A DNA stretch of 64,000 bases from Alligator mississippiensis (Eukaryota; Chordata; Crocodylia; Alligatoridae), in NCBI RefSeq assembly GCF_030867095.1, contig NC_081826.1, positions 37,116,001-37,180,000 of the forward strand. Reading direction: 5' to 3'. This document shows positions 49,801-61,800 of the stretch, one piece after another (within the stretch, counting starts at the first letter, position 1; each line of letters begins with the position of its first letter). Both the position numbers and the translations under genes were made by a program. Under the pieces are notes generated by a model. It ran no database searches, was not told the origin of the DNA, and saw only the letters and a list, made by a program, of their open reading frames with translations.

Positions 49801-52800
49801 CTCATGAGATGCGGTTGGGGAAATGAATTAATTATACTCTTGCCAAACTTATTCACAGAAAACTTCTTGTTCTAAGAAGATCGGGATGCTTTACTTCAGA
49901 AGCTGCCATTAGCTTAAACAATAAAGTATCACTGGTGTCTGTATAGACCAGAGTTTCATTCCAAACCACTCTAACTACAAGCTTTCTACATATTAATTAT
50001 TCTCTTGATTTTAATCAGTGCTTCTGATCATAGAGACCATCTGGTAATTTATAGCTCATAGCACTTAGGAGCATTTCCAAAGCACATTGTCTTCTGTTCA
50101 TGTTTCTGCCCCATCTTTTATCAAGACAAGATAAAGTTGGTGATAAATCTCTATATGTTATGTTTTCAGTAAATACCTAGCAATACTGTTTTCTCCATAA
50201 TTACCTTTTCCCCAAGTTTTTCCCTTTTGCAAAGATCAAACCTTGTTAGATTACAGCCTCCACATGTAAAGCTACAATCTTCTTTATCATCCTTAAATCC
50301 TAGTTCTTGTTCATAATTTTCAAGGTCTTTGTGGAGGAGTCAAAAATGACAGCTGAAATGATATATTTCATGTTCCTTAACCCCAGTTTGGATAAAGTTT
50401 AATCTAGAACTCTTGGATCTCAAAATACACCTTCCCTGAGTCTTTCATAAACTATTTTACAGCCGAAGCAATAACTAAGGATTGTCATACTCCAAGGAGT
50501 TTAACTAAAGCCAAGCTCTATGTGTAGTCAAAACAATGCCAGAAGTTTAATAGTACTTTCCTAGCTCTACTCTTTGCATATTAAATGTTACCTGCAGACT
50601 TAGTTTCTCCCAGCTTTTCAAAGTTACTTATCAGGCTAGTGTTTAAGAAGCAGCTGATCAGAACATCTTACCTGTACACCTGTATGTTGTGGAAAAAGTG
50701 ATAATATCTCCATTATGAAGCTCTGCAGAATCAGCCATTGATTCTAATTTTCACACACGCAGAGCATTTCCTTACTTTAAGGCTTCTGAAACTTCTTTAT
50801 TTTCTGAAAACCTTCACCTATTCTCTTGCCTTTGGATGCTCCTCTGTACCTACTGCTGTGTAAGCTTAAAAAAATGTACAAAAAGCCAAAAATTGCTGTC
50901 CATTGCAAGCATGTTTTAAAAGGTTATTTTGAAACATTAAAAGAAGGTAATTTGTTGTTGTCCTTTTTATGATGTTTAATGAATGTTAAGTTGTTTGGGT
51001 GCTTTTCCTGCTTGATTTTATTTGTTTGTTTGTTTGTGTTTTTAACTTTAAAAAGCAGGGCTATATCAAAGCTGGTTTTGATTCGCATCTTTCATGCATG
51101 GAAGCTCTTCAATTTTTATTTTAACCAAGTGTTTGAAGTTTAAATATTTGTTAAAATATTAAAATAGGTTAAAAATCTTTCCCTCTTACCATAAACAAGG
51201 ATTTTTATAGATTGCAGTGTCATTTCACTAATATTCTATCCTCAGTCACCATAATCTAAATCAGGAAAGACTGACTTGAATTTCTGTTGAAAACCAATAG
51301 TAACAAAAAAATGCTTGGCATGTCTTTGAGACATTCTTTGTCTTGTCACATCATAAAAGAGAAACATGTGCCACCTTGTCTTTCGCTTGTAGGTCACCTT
51401 TAAGCAATGTTTCTTTTTTATATTTTAGAAGAACACTTAATATGCTTGACAACTGTGCTCCATAAAAAATCTATTAGTATTTGTTTTGGTGACAATTTGA
51501 TTGAGGCTCCATGAATTTAATATATTACAAACAAATAAAGCAAAATGAGGTAAATGAGACTTTACAGAGGAACGTACCAGTTAACGTAGAGATGACTGAA
51601 GATATTCCAGTTCAGCCACCAACTACTATCTCATGGCAAATGAGGTAGTTAAGTTAGAAGCTTGCCCTTGCTTTCTGTTTCCCTGACAAACTGCCTTGAT
51701 TCTCCAGAATTTAAAAGGTTTCAGCTTAGTTCAGATTTATACTTATTTCTCTGTGGCCAGCCGTCCATAACATACATACCCGATTCTTACTGATGTGGAA
51801 TGCCTTGTTTTTGGAAAAAAAAAAAAATGTGAAGCACAGATGCAGTGACATTACTGATTGCTTCTGAGATTGGTCCCTAAAAGTTCAGAAGGAGTAATTT
51901 TGCAATCTTGGTGGTGCAGCTTTGCCATTTATATTTGTATTGCACCATAATGAATATGAACCAGTCGAGCTGAGAGATGACTACCAGAATGGAACATCAA
52001 AGCTGGCTCTCTAACAACTATCCCAGTAAGGGACCACCAGTTGAGTTTTTTAAATGAATTTCAGGATGGATTTAGTCCAGATGTAATAACTAAACAGCAC
52101 TCATTTGTTAGAGGTTTTTTTGTTTTTTTTTTATGGTTTTAATTCCTGGGCCACTTACTGTGCTTCTTGGGTTTGTAGGGGGGTGGGGGGAAGCTTCCTG
52201 TTAATACCCATTAGCTTATTGAAGTTGAGTAGATGTAAATGTGAAGCTCAGCCCATCTCATTTAGCATTGAGCGATGTGACAGACATACAGTTATGAGCT
52301 AACATTGTTTGTTTGAAAGCATCAGTGCTGAAATCAGGTGGGATTCTTGAGAACAATAGCACCATGACAAATGAAATACTTTTTGTCTTTTCAGGCTGCA
52401 TCTATTTGTGTCCGTAAAACCCAAAAGACGCATAACTTAGTGGTAGTTGAAGGGTAGTGGATTTGGCTCCTTTGTCAAGAAATCAATTTAACTTATTTAT
52501 TAAACTGGTAAAGCATTTTGGGGGAAAAAGGAAGTCTTATAGATAAAAAGACATGAACTTTTAAATCCTGTGTAAAATGGAAGAAAGAGAGAATTGATTT
52601 CCCCTTTTGTCTGAATGAGCCAAAACTTCATTAGAACTATTGGTTCTGTTGTGTTGACCTGTAACTTCCTAGGTCCAGAAGAGCCAGATGGGGAGGAATG
52701 TTTAAATTCTTGGAATTCATGTGCCACTTCTGTTCAGCACTCTTCCATACTGGATGAAAGAGCTGAGCTGAGAAAGCAAACTATTGTGAAATGATTGTTG

Positions 52801-55800
52801 GAGTGTCTTCTTCAAGAGATCTTCTGTATAGATTAGTTCTGCTGAAAAGGGCTGTCATGATGTTCGCTACAGCTGTTTGAATTGACAGTGACAGAGGGAG
52901 TTGTTTGATTATTTTGTTTTCTTTGTGGAGAGGTGCCAGTATGTGCAGTGAGATTAGGCTGCTCTGGGTTTGTATGGAGGGATAATACTACGTAAGTTGG
53001 GTTCTTTTTTTATTCAACACTAGGGGTGTCAGAGTCAATTGAGTCGGTGGGCCATATTCCCTACCAACAGCCATGGGATTGGCCATAGCTAGGGATCTGG
53101 TCTGTGAGGCTTCTCATAGGCTAGATGTGGCATTTTCAACTAGGGGGTATGCATACCCCTGGGGGTACTTGGGATGGCCTCAGGGGGTACTTGGTGGTAG
53201 GCGCCAAATACCTTGGGCATTGCCACTGGCACTTCTGCCAATCAGCCGAGGGGGGGACACTTCCTCCTCCCCCCCCCCGCCTGCCGTCACTGATCAGCTG
53301 CTGGGGGAACACCCTCCTCCTCACCCCCCACTTGTTTGGCCACTGGTGGACTCCTGCCTTCTTGACTGGCTGCCAGGGGTACACTAACCAAAAAAGTTTG
53401 AAAACCCCTGGGCTAGATGATCCACCTCTGCATCTGGGCTACAGGAATTCCTATTGTTGGAGCATCTCTGTTGATGCAGACAGCACCCAGGAAATTATCA
53501 CCAGGGATCTGGGTTTTCCCTTTGCTGTGGAAAAACATGGGATGTGAGAAACTGTGGGTTTCCCCTTGCAGGCTGGCAGAGCTCCAGCCTTCAAGGGGTT
53601 GGTTGGGGCTGGAGGGAGCAGGACACAGGGAGTGCCACGTGCACACATGAACATAGCCAGCAATACAGCCAGGAAGAGGTGGAGAGCAGCTCCCTGCAGG
53701 TAAGTCTGTGTGGTGGGGGAGCAGACTAAGGCAGCCATGGTAAGGGAGGGAGTAGGGCAGGGTTGGTGGTTGGGTCTGGGAGCACTGCCCAGCCAGGGTG
53801 GGAATGTGGGGCCTGGCTGGGGGAGCAGGATAGAGCCATAGGAAGCTTGTTTGAGGGGTAGTAGGAGGCTGGTTTCCTGCTGCTGCTCTCCCACTCTCTG
53901 CTCTGGTGGCAGCAGCTGCTGGGTCCCATAACCTTGGAAGCTGGGGGCCGCCTCTGCCAGTGCTTGGGGGACAGGGTGCTGTGGGTTGGCAGTGAGGGGC
54001 GCCGGTGGGGGGGGGGGCTGTGGGTTGGCAGTGAGGGGCGCTGGTGGTGGTGGTGGGGGGGGGCTGTGGGTTGGCAGTGAGGGGCGCTGGTGGGGGGGGG
54101 GGGGGCTGTGGGTTGGCAGTGAGGGGCTCTGGTGGTGGGGGAAGCTGTGGGTTGGCAGTGAGGAGCACTGGCTTGGACAGGGGTGGCATGGACAGGGGAC
54201 CAGCATACCAAGGCTGTTAAGTGCCATAAAGCAGTGGAGGAGAAGAGTGGGGGAACAACCACAGCTGGACCCACATCCTGGTGAGTGAAGGGGGAGCTCT
54301 GATTTTCTGTGATTAAACAAACCAAAAATGCTAGAATATATAGATATTTAGAATTTATTTTATTATAATGATTGAGGCACTGGTAGGCTTCCAAATTGCT
54401 TTAAAATGTAAATATATCAATAAAACATTGTGTTCAACTAGCACACGCAAGCACACAGGCATTTCATCTTAACTATGAAAAAACATGGATTTTGGGGGGG
54501 TTTAAAATTGGATAATTTAGGGGTTTTTAGAGAATCTGGGATTTTTTAAAACGGAAAAAAACAAGACCCTGGTTATTACTGCTGTCTCTTGCACTTTTTT
54601 ACCCCCCCCTCCCCCCCCCCCATTGTCAACTGTCACCACAGATTTCAGTCACTAGCCTCAAAAAAACAGCAATTTGGTGGCAGCTAAGTTATGGTGGGAT
54701 GGGGGAGTGGGGGCGGTGATGGAGCAGGGGCCAACAGCATTAACCCTCTAGGTGCTGGCTCAGGCTAACACAAGCCCTGCATCCCAGGTTCTGGAGTGGG
54801 TCATCCAGCCTCTGGGGCTTTATAGGCTGAATGCAGCCCAATGGCTGTATGTTCAACACCCTTCGTTTATACCATTCCAGGTGTTTAGATTATAGAATAC
54901 GTCGTCTTCCACTGTAAACTGATATGTAGGCAGTCCTCGGCTTACAACATTTCGAGTTACAGTGTTTCGCACTTACAACATTTATAAATTGACACCCTCT
55001 GTCGACTTTGACGTCAGTTTCGACTTCACAACGCTTGATCCGATGCGCTGCATCACTCATCTCTCTGGAGAACATCTGTCCAAACTTCCTTGGACACTTT
55101 CTTTAAGAAAGCAGACAAGACTCCAGAAAAACCTGCAGCCAAGACTCCTGAGAAGACTCCAGTCAAGAGCCCTTCAAAAAGTCCAGCAAAGTCGCCTCAA
55201 AGAAGTCCTTCCAAAACAATATGATTGCTAGTTACAATATGAATACATTAATGTAGCTATATTACTCATCTATAATTGATTGAATACACAATTCTGGCTT
55301 ATTTTTGGTGAAAATAGGGTATCAGGCCTTGGTTCAGGAACCAATCCCCCATTTATAACATTGTTTCCTATGGAAAAATCATTTCTGAGTTTCAATGTTT
55401 CGACTTGAGATGCGGTTTTCAGGAACCAATTGTGTTGCAAGTCCGAGGACTGCCTGTACACTACTACTGCATTGATGAAGAATGTGGATTAGAGAATAGG
55501 TTGGGGAAGGCTTCCATCAGGAGCTAAAACAAGTGCATCCAGCAAGCATCATCCCCTCTGTTTTACCTAGAAAGGTGAACAGACTCAAGTTGCTCAGTTC
55601 CCATCTGCTTGTGAGGGGAAGCTTTTTAAACTGCGTGTGCCTTCAGATTGCAACCTAGATTGCAGAATTAAGGGGTGTTCTGCAATAAACCAACAATGTA
55701 ACACCCAAACTGTTTCCCTTACTCTGATGTGGATAAATCTAAGGGTATGGACTGGTGTTCATTTGCAGTGCTACAAAGTTTCTCAACAAAAACTTAGCAC

Positions 55801-58800
55801 AGTGTGGACATATAGGCATCCCAGAGAGGTACCTTAAAGGGGGGGTTCTGTAGAAGGATGGGGTGGGGGAGGGGGGAACGTGATAAGGAATCTGCCTCCA
55901 CAGGAGTCAGTGATGCTGTCCATAGCTGGCATCACCCATCTTGGTGGCATCCACGATGGCACTGCTGGGAAATCTCTTTCCTTTGGCCAGAACGCTAGAT
56001 CTTGCTGGTATTTTTGAGCTGCAGGGGTGTGGCTCCTCACCGCCGCTCTTGAAGCACTTCCTGCCCCTGCCTCTGCATCAAGAATACCAAGCAGGGGACA
56101 GCTGTATGACTAGAGCTCTGCTGAATGCCTGGCTGTGATGGAACCATGTCTTGGCTGGTCCTGATAGGCAAAACCAGTTGGGGCTGCCACATGGCTGGCA
56201 GAGCTCCAGCTTTGCTGGCAACAGGGCCCCTGCAGGTGCCCTTGACAGCTTGTGACTTTGCAGGCTATCAGGGAGAGAGTGCTTTAGAGGTCTCTAGGAC
56301 CCCCAGCATCCCAGTTTTCTGTCCTCCCCAAGGTGGAGGGAGAAAGGGAGGGGAAGCAGCTACTGTACAGGCATTAGACGTAGTGCTACCAAACTTATAA
56401 CTTCCTCCTTGACAGTAGTACTTTTAGTCTGTAAAATTTTCAGGGTCTGCATGGGGCTACAAACAGCGTGAATGGCTGTGGGTTTTTTTTTTTATGGCAC
56501 TAAATACATCCCTGTAATGTTACAAATGCTGCTCATGTCCATGGCCTAACAGAAATGTCATTGGTGAATGTGAATGTAGGTGACCCTTTTCTTCCACTAC
56601 TGAAATATAGGTCACATTTGTGGGGGTTGTTGGACTTGTGTCTTCAGAATGGTGCTTATGACTTACGGCCTGAGGGCTGCTCACTGAAGTTTTCATCCTG
56701 AAGACTTTAAGCATTGGATTGGTGTCTAGATTGGGGGTCAGCAACCTACAGCCTGTGGCACAGAGCCTTTATATCAGGGGTGGGCGAAATACGGCCTGTG
56801 GGGCCCCTAAAATTAGTATTTATTTGCCCCTGGCTCCTGTCATAGATGAAGCTGGGGCTTCTGGCCTGGGACCGTGGGGCTGTTTGTGGCTGCTCCAGCG
56901 TGGGAAATTCAGGCAAGAAGGCGGGGGAGGACTGCGGGGATCACCTCTGGGTCGGGCCAGCTCCTGCTGAGCTCCACGGTCCAGCCATGCAGCTGGGAGC
57001 TGGCAGCAAAGTGGGGGTAGGGGGGAGCAGAAGCAAGTGGGAATTGAGGGCCTATGATGGTGTACCAGGGTTAGCACCAGTGGGGCCCAGAGCGAGGTGG
57101 TGGGAGCGCAGGGTGTAGGATGGCAGGGGTCTGTAGAGCCAGGCTGGGCTGCATCAGCAGGGAGAGGGAGGAGCTGGCCCAACTACATAGAGCCCCTGCT
57201 GGCCAGGACCCCGCACTCCTGCCACCGTGCTCTGGGCCCCACCAGCTCTGGCCCCGGAACACCAGCACGAGCCCTGTGCTCCTGCCCAGCTGCCACTGGC
57301 TCCCACAAGCCCACTTACTTCCAGAGCACCAGCCCCACAGTACAAGTGGGGAGCAGCGCGCAGCCCCGACCCTGTGCTTGCCCACAGAAAATGAGCTGGT
57401 GCTCAGCACGGGGGGAGGAAAGCGCCCACCCCCGCCTCCATGGCTGGTGCTTCCTGCTGCAGCTGCTTGCAGCCCATGTGGGACTGTCCTGTCTCTCAGT
57501 TGCATCGGTGCCACCCCACGGGGCAGCAGTGGCAATGGAAAGCAGGCACAGGCAGCCCTGCACAGGCTTGGAGAGGCTGCAGCACAGGGCGCTGGCCACG
57601 GGTGGGGGGGAAGCTTTTCCTTCCGCACTGAGCACCAGCTTGTTCCCCAGAAGCTGCTGCTCGGTGCCAGTGGGCTGTGTTTGCTGCAGCTGCACGTCCA
57701 GGCCTGTCATGCTAGGCTGTAGTGCAGCTACTTCACTGCCTCTGTGCTGCCCAGTGCAGCCTCTGCGCTGGGCAGCACAGAGGCGCTGGTGAAGTAGCCG
57801 CACCACAGATTAGCCCGGTGTAGGCTCTGGGTGGGTGGCCATAGCAAACACTGTCTGGCAGTGGTGAGCAGGCGGTCCACTTTCCTCCACGACGAGCAGC
57901 AGCTTTTGCCAAGATGCTGCTGCTGCAGCTCAGCCCCAGTGGACGAGCCCGGAGCTGGCGTGGGACCCAGGCTAGCAACGAGCTGGTGCTCAGAGGAGAG
58001 GGAAAAGCAGGCACTTTTATAGAATGATCCACCCAGGTGAGAAGTCAGAGGGTGCTAGGACCCTGCCATCAGGGTGGGGTGGAGGTACTGGGAGTGAGCG
58101 GGCAGGCAGGAACCAGCGGCAGCCAGGTGGGAGTGTGGGGCCTGTGCTGGTGTCCATTCAGCAGGTGCTCTATGGAGCTGGGCCCATTTCCCCCCTCTCC
58201 CTGTTGGTGCAGTCCAGCTTGGCTCCACAGATTCCTGCCAGCCCATATCCTGTGCTCCTACCACCCCACTCTAGGCCTCACTGGCCCTGGGACATTGGTG
58301 CAGGGCCTGCGCTCCCGCTTGCTTCCACTCCCCCCCCGGCTTTCTCCACTCTCCTGCCTGCCCACTCTGCACTACATGGCTCCCATACCCACATCCATAT
58401 CCACGTATCCCCACAAACACCCATATGCAATCATTTCTGCATCTACACCACAAATGCCCACGAATCGTGACAAAAATATATTTTTTAATTAAAATATATT
58501 ATTATGGGTGTTTGATTTTTTTTTTTTAGTATGTAATTTGATTTTTTTTCCCCCTAAGATGACAAACCCTCTTCCCCAAAGGAGTACTTCCATGGGCAAG
58601 GGGAGGGACTTCCAGTGGCAAAGGTCAGAGGCTAGGGGCGGGACTTCTGGTCTCAAGGTGATGACCAGGGGGCGGGTCTACCCATGTGGCCCTCAACAGC
58701 TTGCCAAAACTTGGTAAGTGGCCCTCCGCCCAAGATAATTGCCCACCCCTGCTTTATATCTACTCAAGTTTGTTAGGCTACAACGGCATATTCATTCAGT

Positions 58801-61800
58801 GCCAGGGGTGATTGTTGGCTGTGGGAGTTCTCTGTGTGCTGCTGCAGAAATGATGGCAGGGTCCTAGCACCCTCTGACTTCTCACCTGGGTGGATCATTC
58901 TATAAAAGGTTGCCTGCACCTGGTCTTGATAGGGTATCCTGGAGGAGGGACCTAAGCTGCTTAATGGAAATATAGTATAACATTTGTTTGCGTTCACTTA
59001 ACCAACACTTGGGTGAGAGAAAAAGGGGCAAAGGAAATGAGCAAGAGAATTTCAGAGGTGGGAAGAATTTTAGAAAGTGAGAGGAAGACAGGTCAAAAGA
59101 AATGGGCTAAATGCTTCTTAAAGTACATTTAGTGATTAATTTTTTTTTTAATGCCAGTTAGATCTGGTTTAGCTTAAGTAGGTTCTAGTCTAATAAAAAA
59201 AATCATATGCCTATTTTTATTCCCTGTTAGGAGCACTTAAAAAATTGTAGGCCGTATTTAGCAAACTTTTTGATAGAGCCAGGTTATAGTGTCTAAAAAT
59301 CAGGGTTTACCTCAGAATCTTTGCTCTTCAGCTTTGAACTGCGCTTCTTGGCTGAACAGCTCATCTCCAGATGAGCCAAGATAAGTGCTCTTTTAAAACT
59401 TAACTTTATATCTAGGGAAGAAGTCATTTTCCCTAATAGGCTGGGTACCTGGTAGAGGCTTCAGGATTTAGTTTTTAATATTAATTTCTTTCAAATGTTT
59501 AATCTAGTTATTTCTGTGGACGAATGTGCATTTTACAGCTTTTAATTACTTTCTTGATATGCTTTACTGTTTGGTCACTTATATCTTATCTGTACTTCAT
59601 TATTAAATTTATTTATTATTTTACCTTTAAGTTTTGTATTTAATTTAGGTGGGACTAGCTCTTGAAACCTTTCTTGTTTCCCAGAATATATGTGGGGTCA
59701 ACAGTAGGCTGTCTCTTCTGTTTCAGTTTTTAGGCATCTCTCTTGTTTTCCTTCTCTTTATTCCAGAAGTTGGGAAAGGAAAGGTTCAGAGCTCTTCTAT
59801 TATTATTAGTTCTCTAACTCTTTTGGGTCTAGATTTCCTTATTGTTTGATTGAGACTATACATTTGATTATAGAAAGGGGTTGTGACTGAAGCAGCTAGG
59901 TGCATTATATAAGGTTGTTGTTTTGATATATTGCACTACTATTATAGGATTTGGTGTATGAACTTGGGATAGATTTCATCACAAAACTTCTGTATCAACT
60001 ATTACCAGCTTCTTCGTTAGTGTGTGAATATTATCTAGCCCTTATTAGAGAGAACAAAGTATGATAATAGGGGCTAATAAAAGAAATGTAAATGTCTGTA
60101 AGGTCATACTGCCGGATGCAAGTGTTTTAGAGTAGTGGCTAAGATACCTATAGTATTTCAGTAAACTTTTTTTATTGTTAGTACTCTTCCAGATACCTCT
60201 TTAACCATTTTAATATGGAAAGCGATCCTTATGCCAGATAGCTATTAAAGCTTGCTCTGAGGGTTATAGCTTCTATTTTGTGGACTGAAAAATTGTTTGA
60301 TTCCATGTGCTGGGCAGCCACATGCTAATGTGTAGGATCTTAGGAGGGGCCAGCTTTTGCCATCAGTTCTGTCCTCCGCTTATCGTAGGCAATTCAGGCA
60401 GTTCTGCTCTGTGGGTTTTTAACATTTTTATTAGTTCTTTGTTTTTTCCAAGTGCATAGCAAGGTCTGGCTTTCTGGGTGTGGAAAACTTTTGCTTTGGG
60501 GTAAGACATGTCTGGGGAAATGAGGTTAGACAAGTGATAGAGCAGCTCCTGTAGGGAAAATTTGCTCCACATATTGGTCCAATGTGCTTGACTTTCTGTG
60601 AGTGCATAGGAGGCACATCAGTTTGCACTGGTGAATCTGAAGAGCAGAAACTTCTTATAGCTAGGTATTTTTTGTTTCGATATTTATTTGGTGATGGTCT
60701 TTCTAGCTGATGATTTTAAGTAGCTGATTATTCACTTAAGACCCTTGTCTCCTCTTATAGAGGATCTTATGTCTCTTCTGGATGCTGACATACATTCTGC
60801 TCACCCAAGTGTCATTATTGATGCTGATGCTATGTTTTCAGAAGATATTAGTTACTTTGGTTATCCATCCTTTCGGCGTTCATCACTTTCCAGGCTAGGC
60901 TCATCCCGAGGTAATTTTGCACCTTTTTTCTTTGTAATAAGTAGTCTGCTTTGCAAAAGGTAGAGATAGTACACCCTGGGGGTTTAGGCTCTAAGTTTTA
61001 TGCACACCAGTAATGCTGTATACATTGTGTCTAATGATTATCAAAATTATTAGTTAATGACTTCTGAATGCAAGCAGGTAAGTTCTGTAAAAGCCATAGT
61101 AACATCTTTGAAATTTGATATCTTTAATCATTGATATGCAAAGTATTATAGAAATTTTGCATGAAATAATACATCTTTAAAAATCACGTAGGAGAAGCAT
61201 CTGCTAGTTACCTTATAACCAACTGGGAACGTTAATTCTGCTCTGTAATCCTGTTTCATGTGACATGCAGCATTCTTCAAGCTAGTTTCTTTGGTTTAGG
61301 CTATTATGTACATAGTGTTCTTATTTTCTTACATGTCCATTTTGTCATAGAATAAGTTTGTGCAGTGAGAGTAGACAGTTTAACTGCAGTCAAGGGAGAT
61401 GGAAGTTAACCTGTGTATTTCCTTTCCTTTCTTTTTTTTTTTTTTTTTTGGAAGCCTTTTTAGAGTTGGATTAGGAATATTTGTTTGTAGATAGTAAATG
61501 TTTTGAAAAGTATATTACATTTTAAGATGCTTAATAGAGTATGGTAGCTACTTCCTTATAGGTTTTTGAAGATCATCCTACTCAATAAATGCCCACAACA
61601 TTTACAAACTGTTAATCCAACCTCTGTCATATATGCTCATTTAGTACAGCTCTGCCCCTTTTCACAAGTCTGTTTTCTAGTATGTTAACTGTTGAACATA
61701 ATTGCCTGATATAAATTGAGTCAAGGGTCAGTTTGATGTTAGCAGGTACACTGATATATGAACTTGACCTGTAAGACAAGCTGTTATGTTTGGCTTCTAT

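Larger units (their letters stand above)
53024..54863. mobile_element. Probable composite hAT-like element with nested insertion
   Basis: A start CTAGGGGTGTCAGAGTCAAT and an end GTATGTTCAACACCCTTCG resemble the inverted termini of a common reptilian hAT family. Inside lie a complete smaller hAT (53,127-53,411) and the G-rich minisatellite. No duplication is evident at the outer ends, so the outer boundaries are tentative. Confidence 0.45.
56775..58751. mobile_element. Large foldback hAT-like element (1,977 bp)
   Basis: An exact 8-bp duplication CTTTATAT flanks it (56767-56774 and 58752-58759). Ends CAGGGGTGGGCGAAATACGG and ATAATTGCCCACCCCTG. The interior is one extended imperfect palindrome: 57,100-57,192 pairs with about 58,160-58,265, and a tight hairpin (57727-57798) sits at the element midpoint, 57,763. 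No transposase is present. Open frames on both strands across 57,071-57,806 are products of the GC-rich palindrome. Confidence 0.88.

Noticed and set aside
53413..54394. Overlapping Pro-rich minus-strand frames of 222-289 codons
   Set aside because: The Pro-rich parts are the complement of the G-rich minisatellite at 53980-54171 and the rest is transposon sequence. Three frames are open at once, typical of GC-biased repeats.
57071..57806. Overlapping frames of 163-231 codons on both strands
   Set aside because: They lie inside the palindromic foldback element, where inverted arms and high GC keep several frames open simultaneously.
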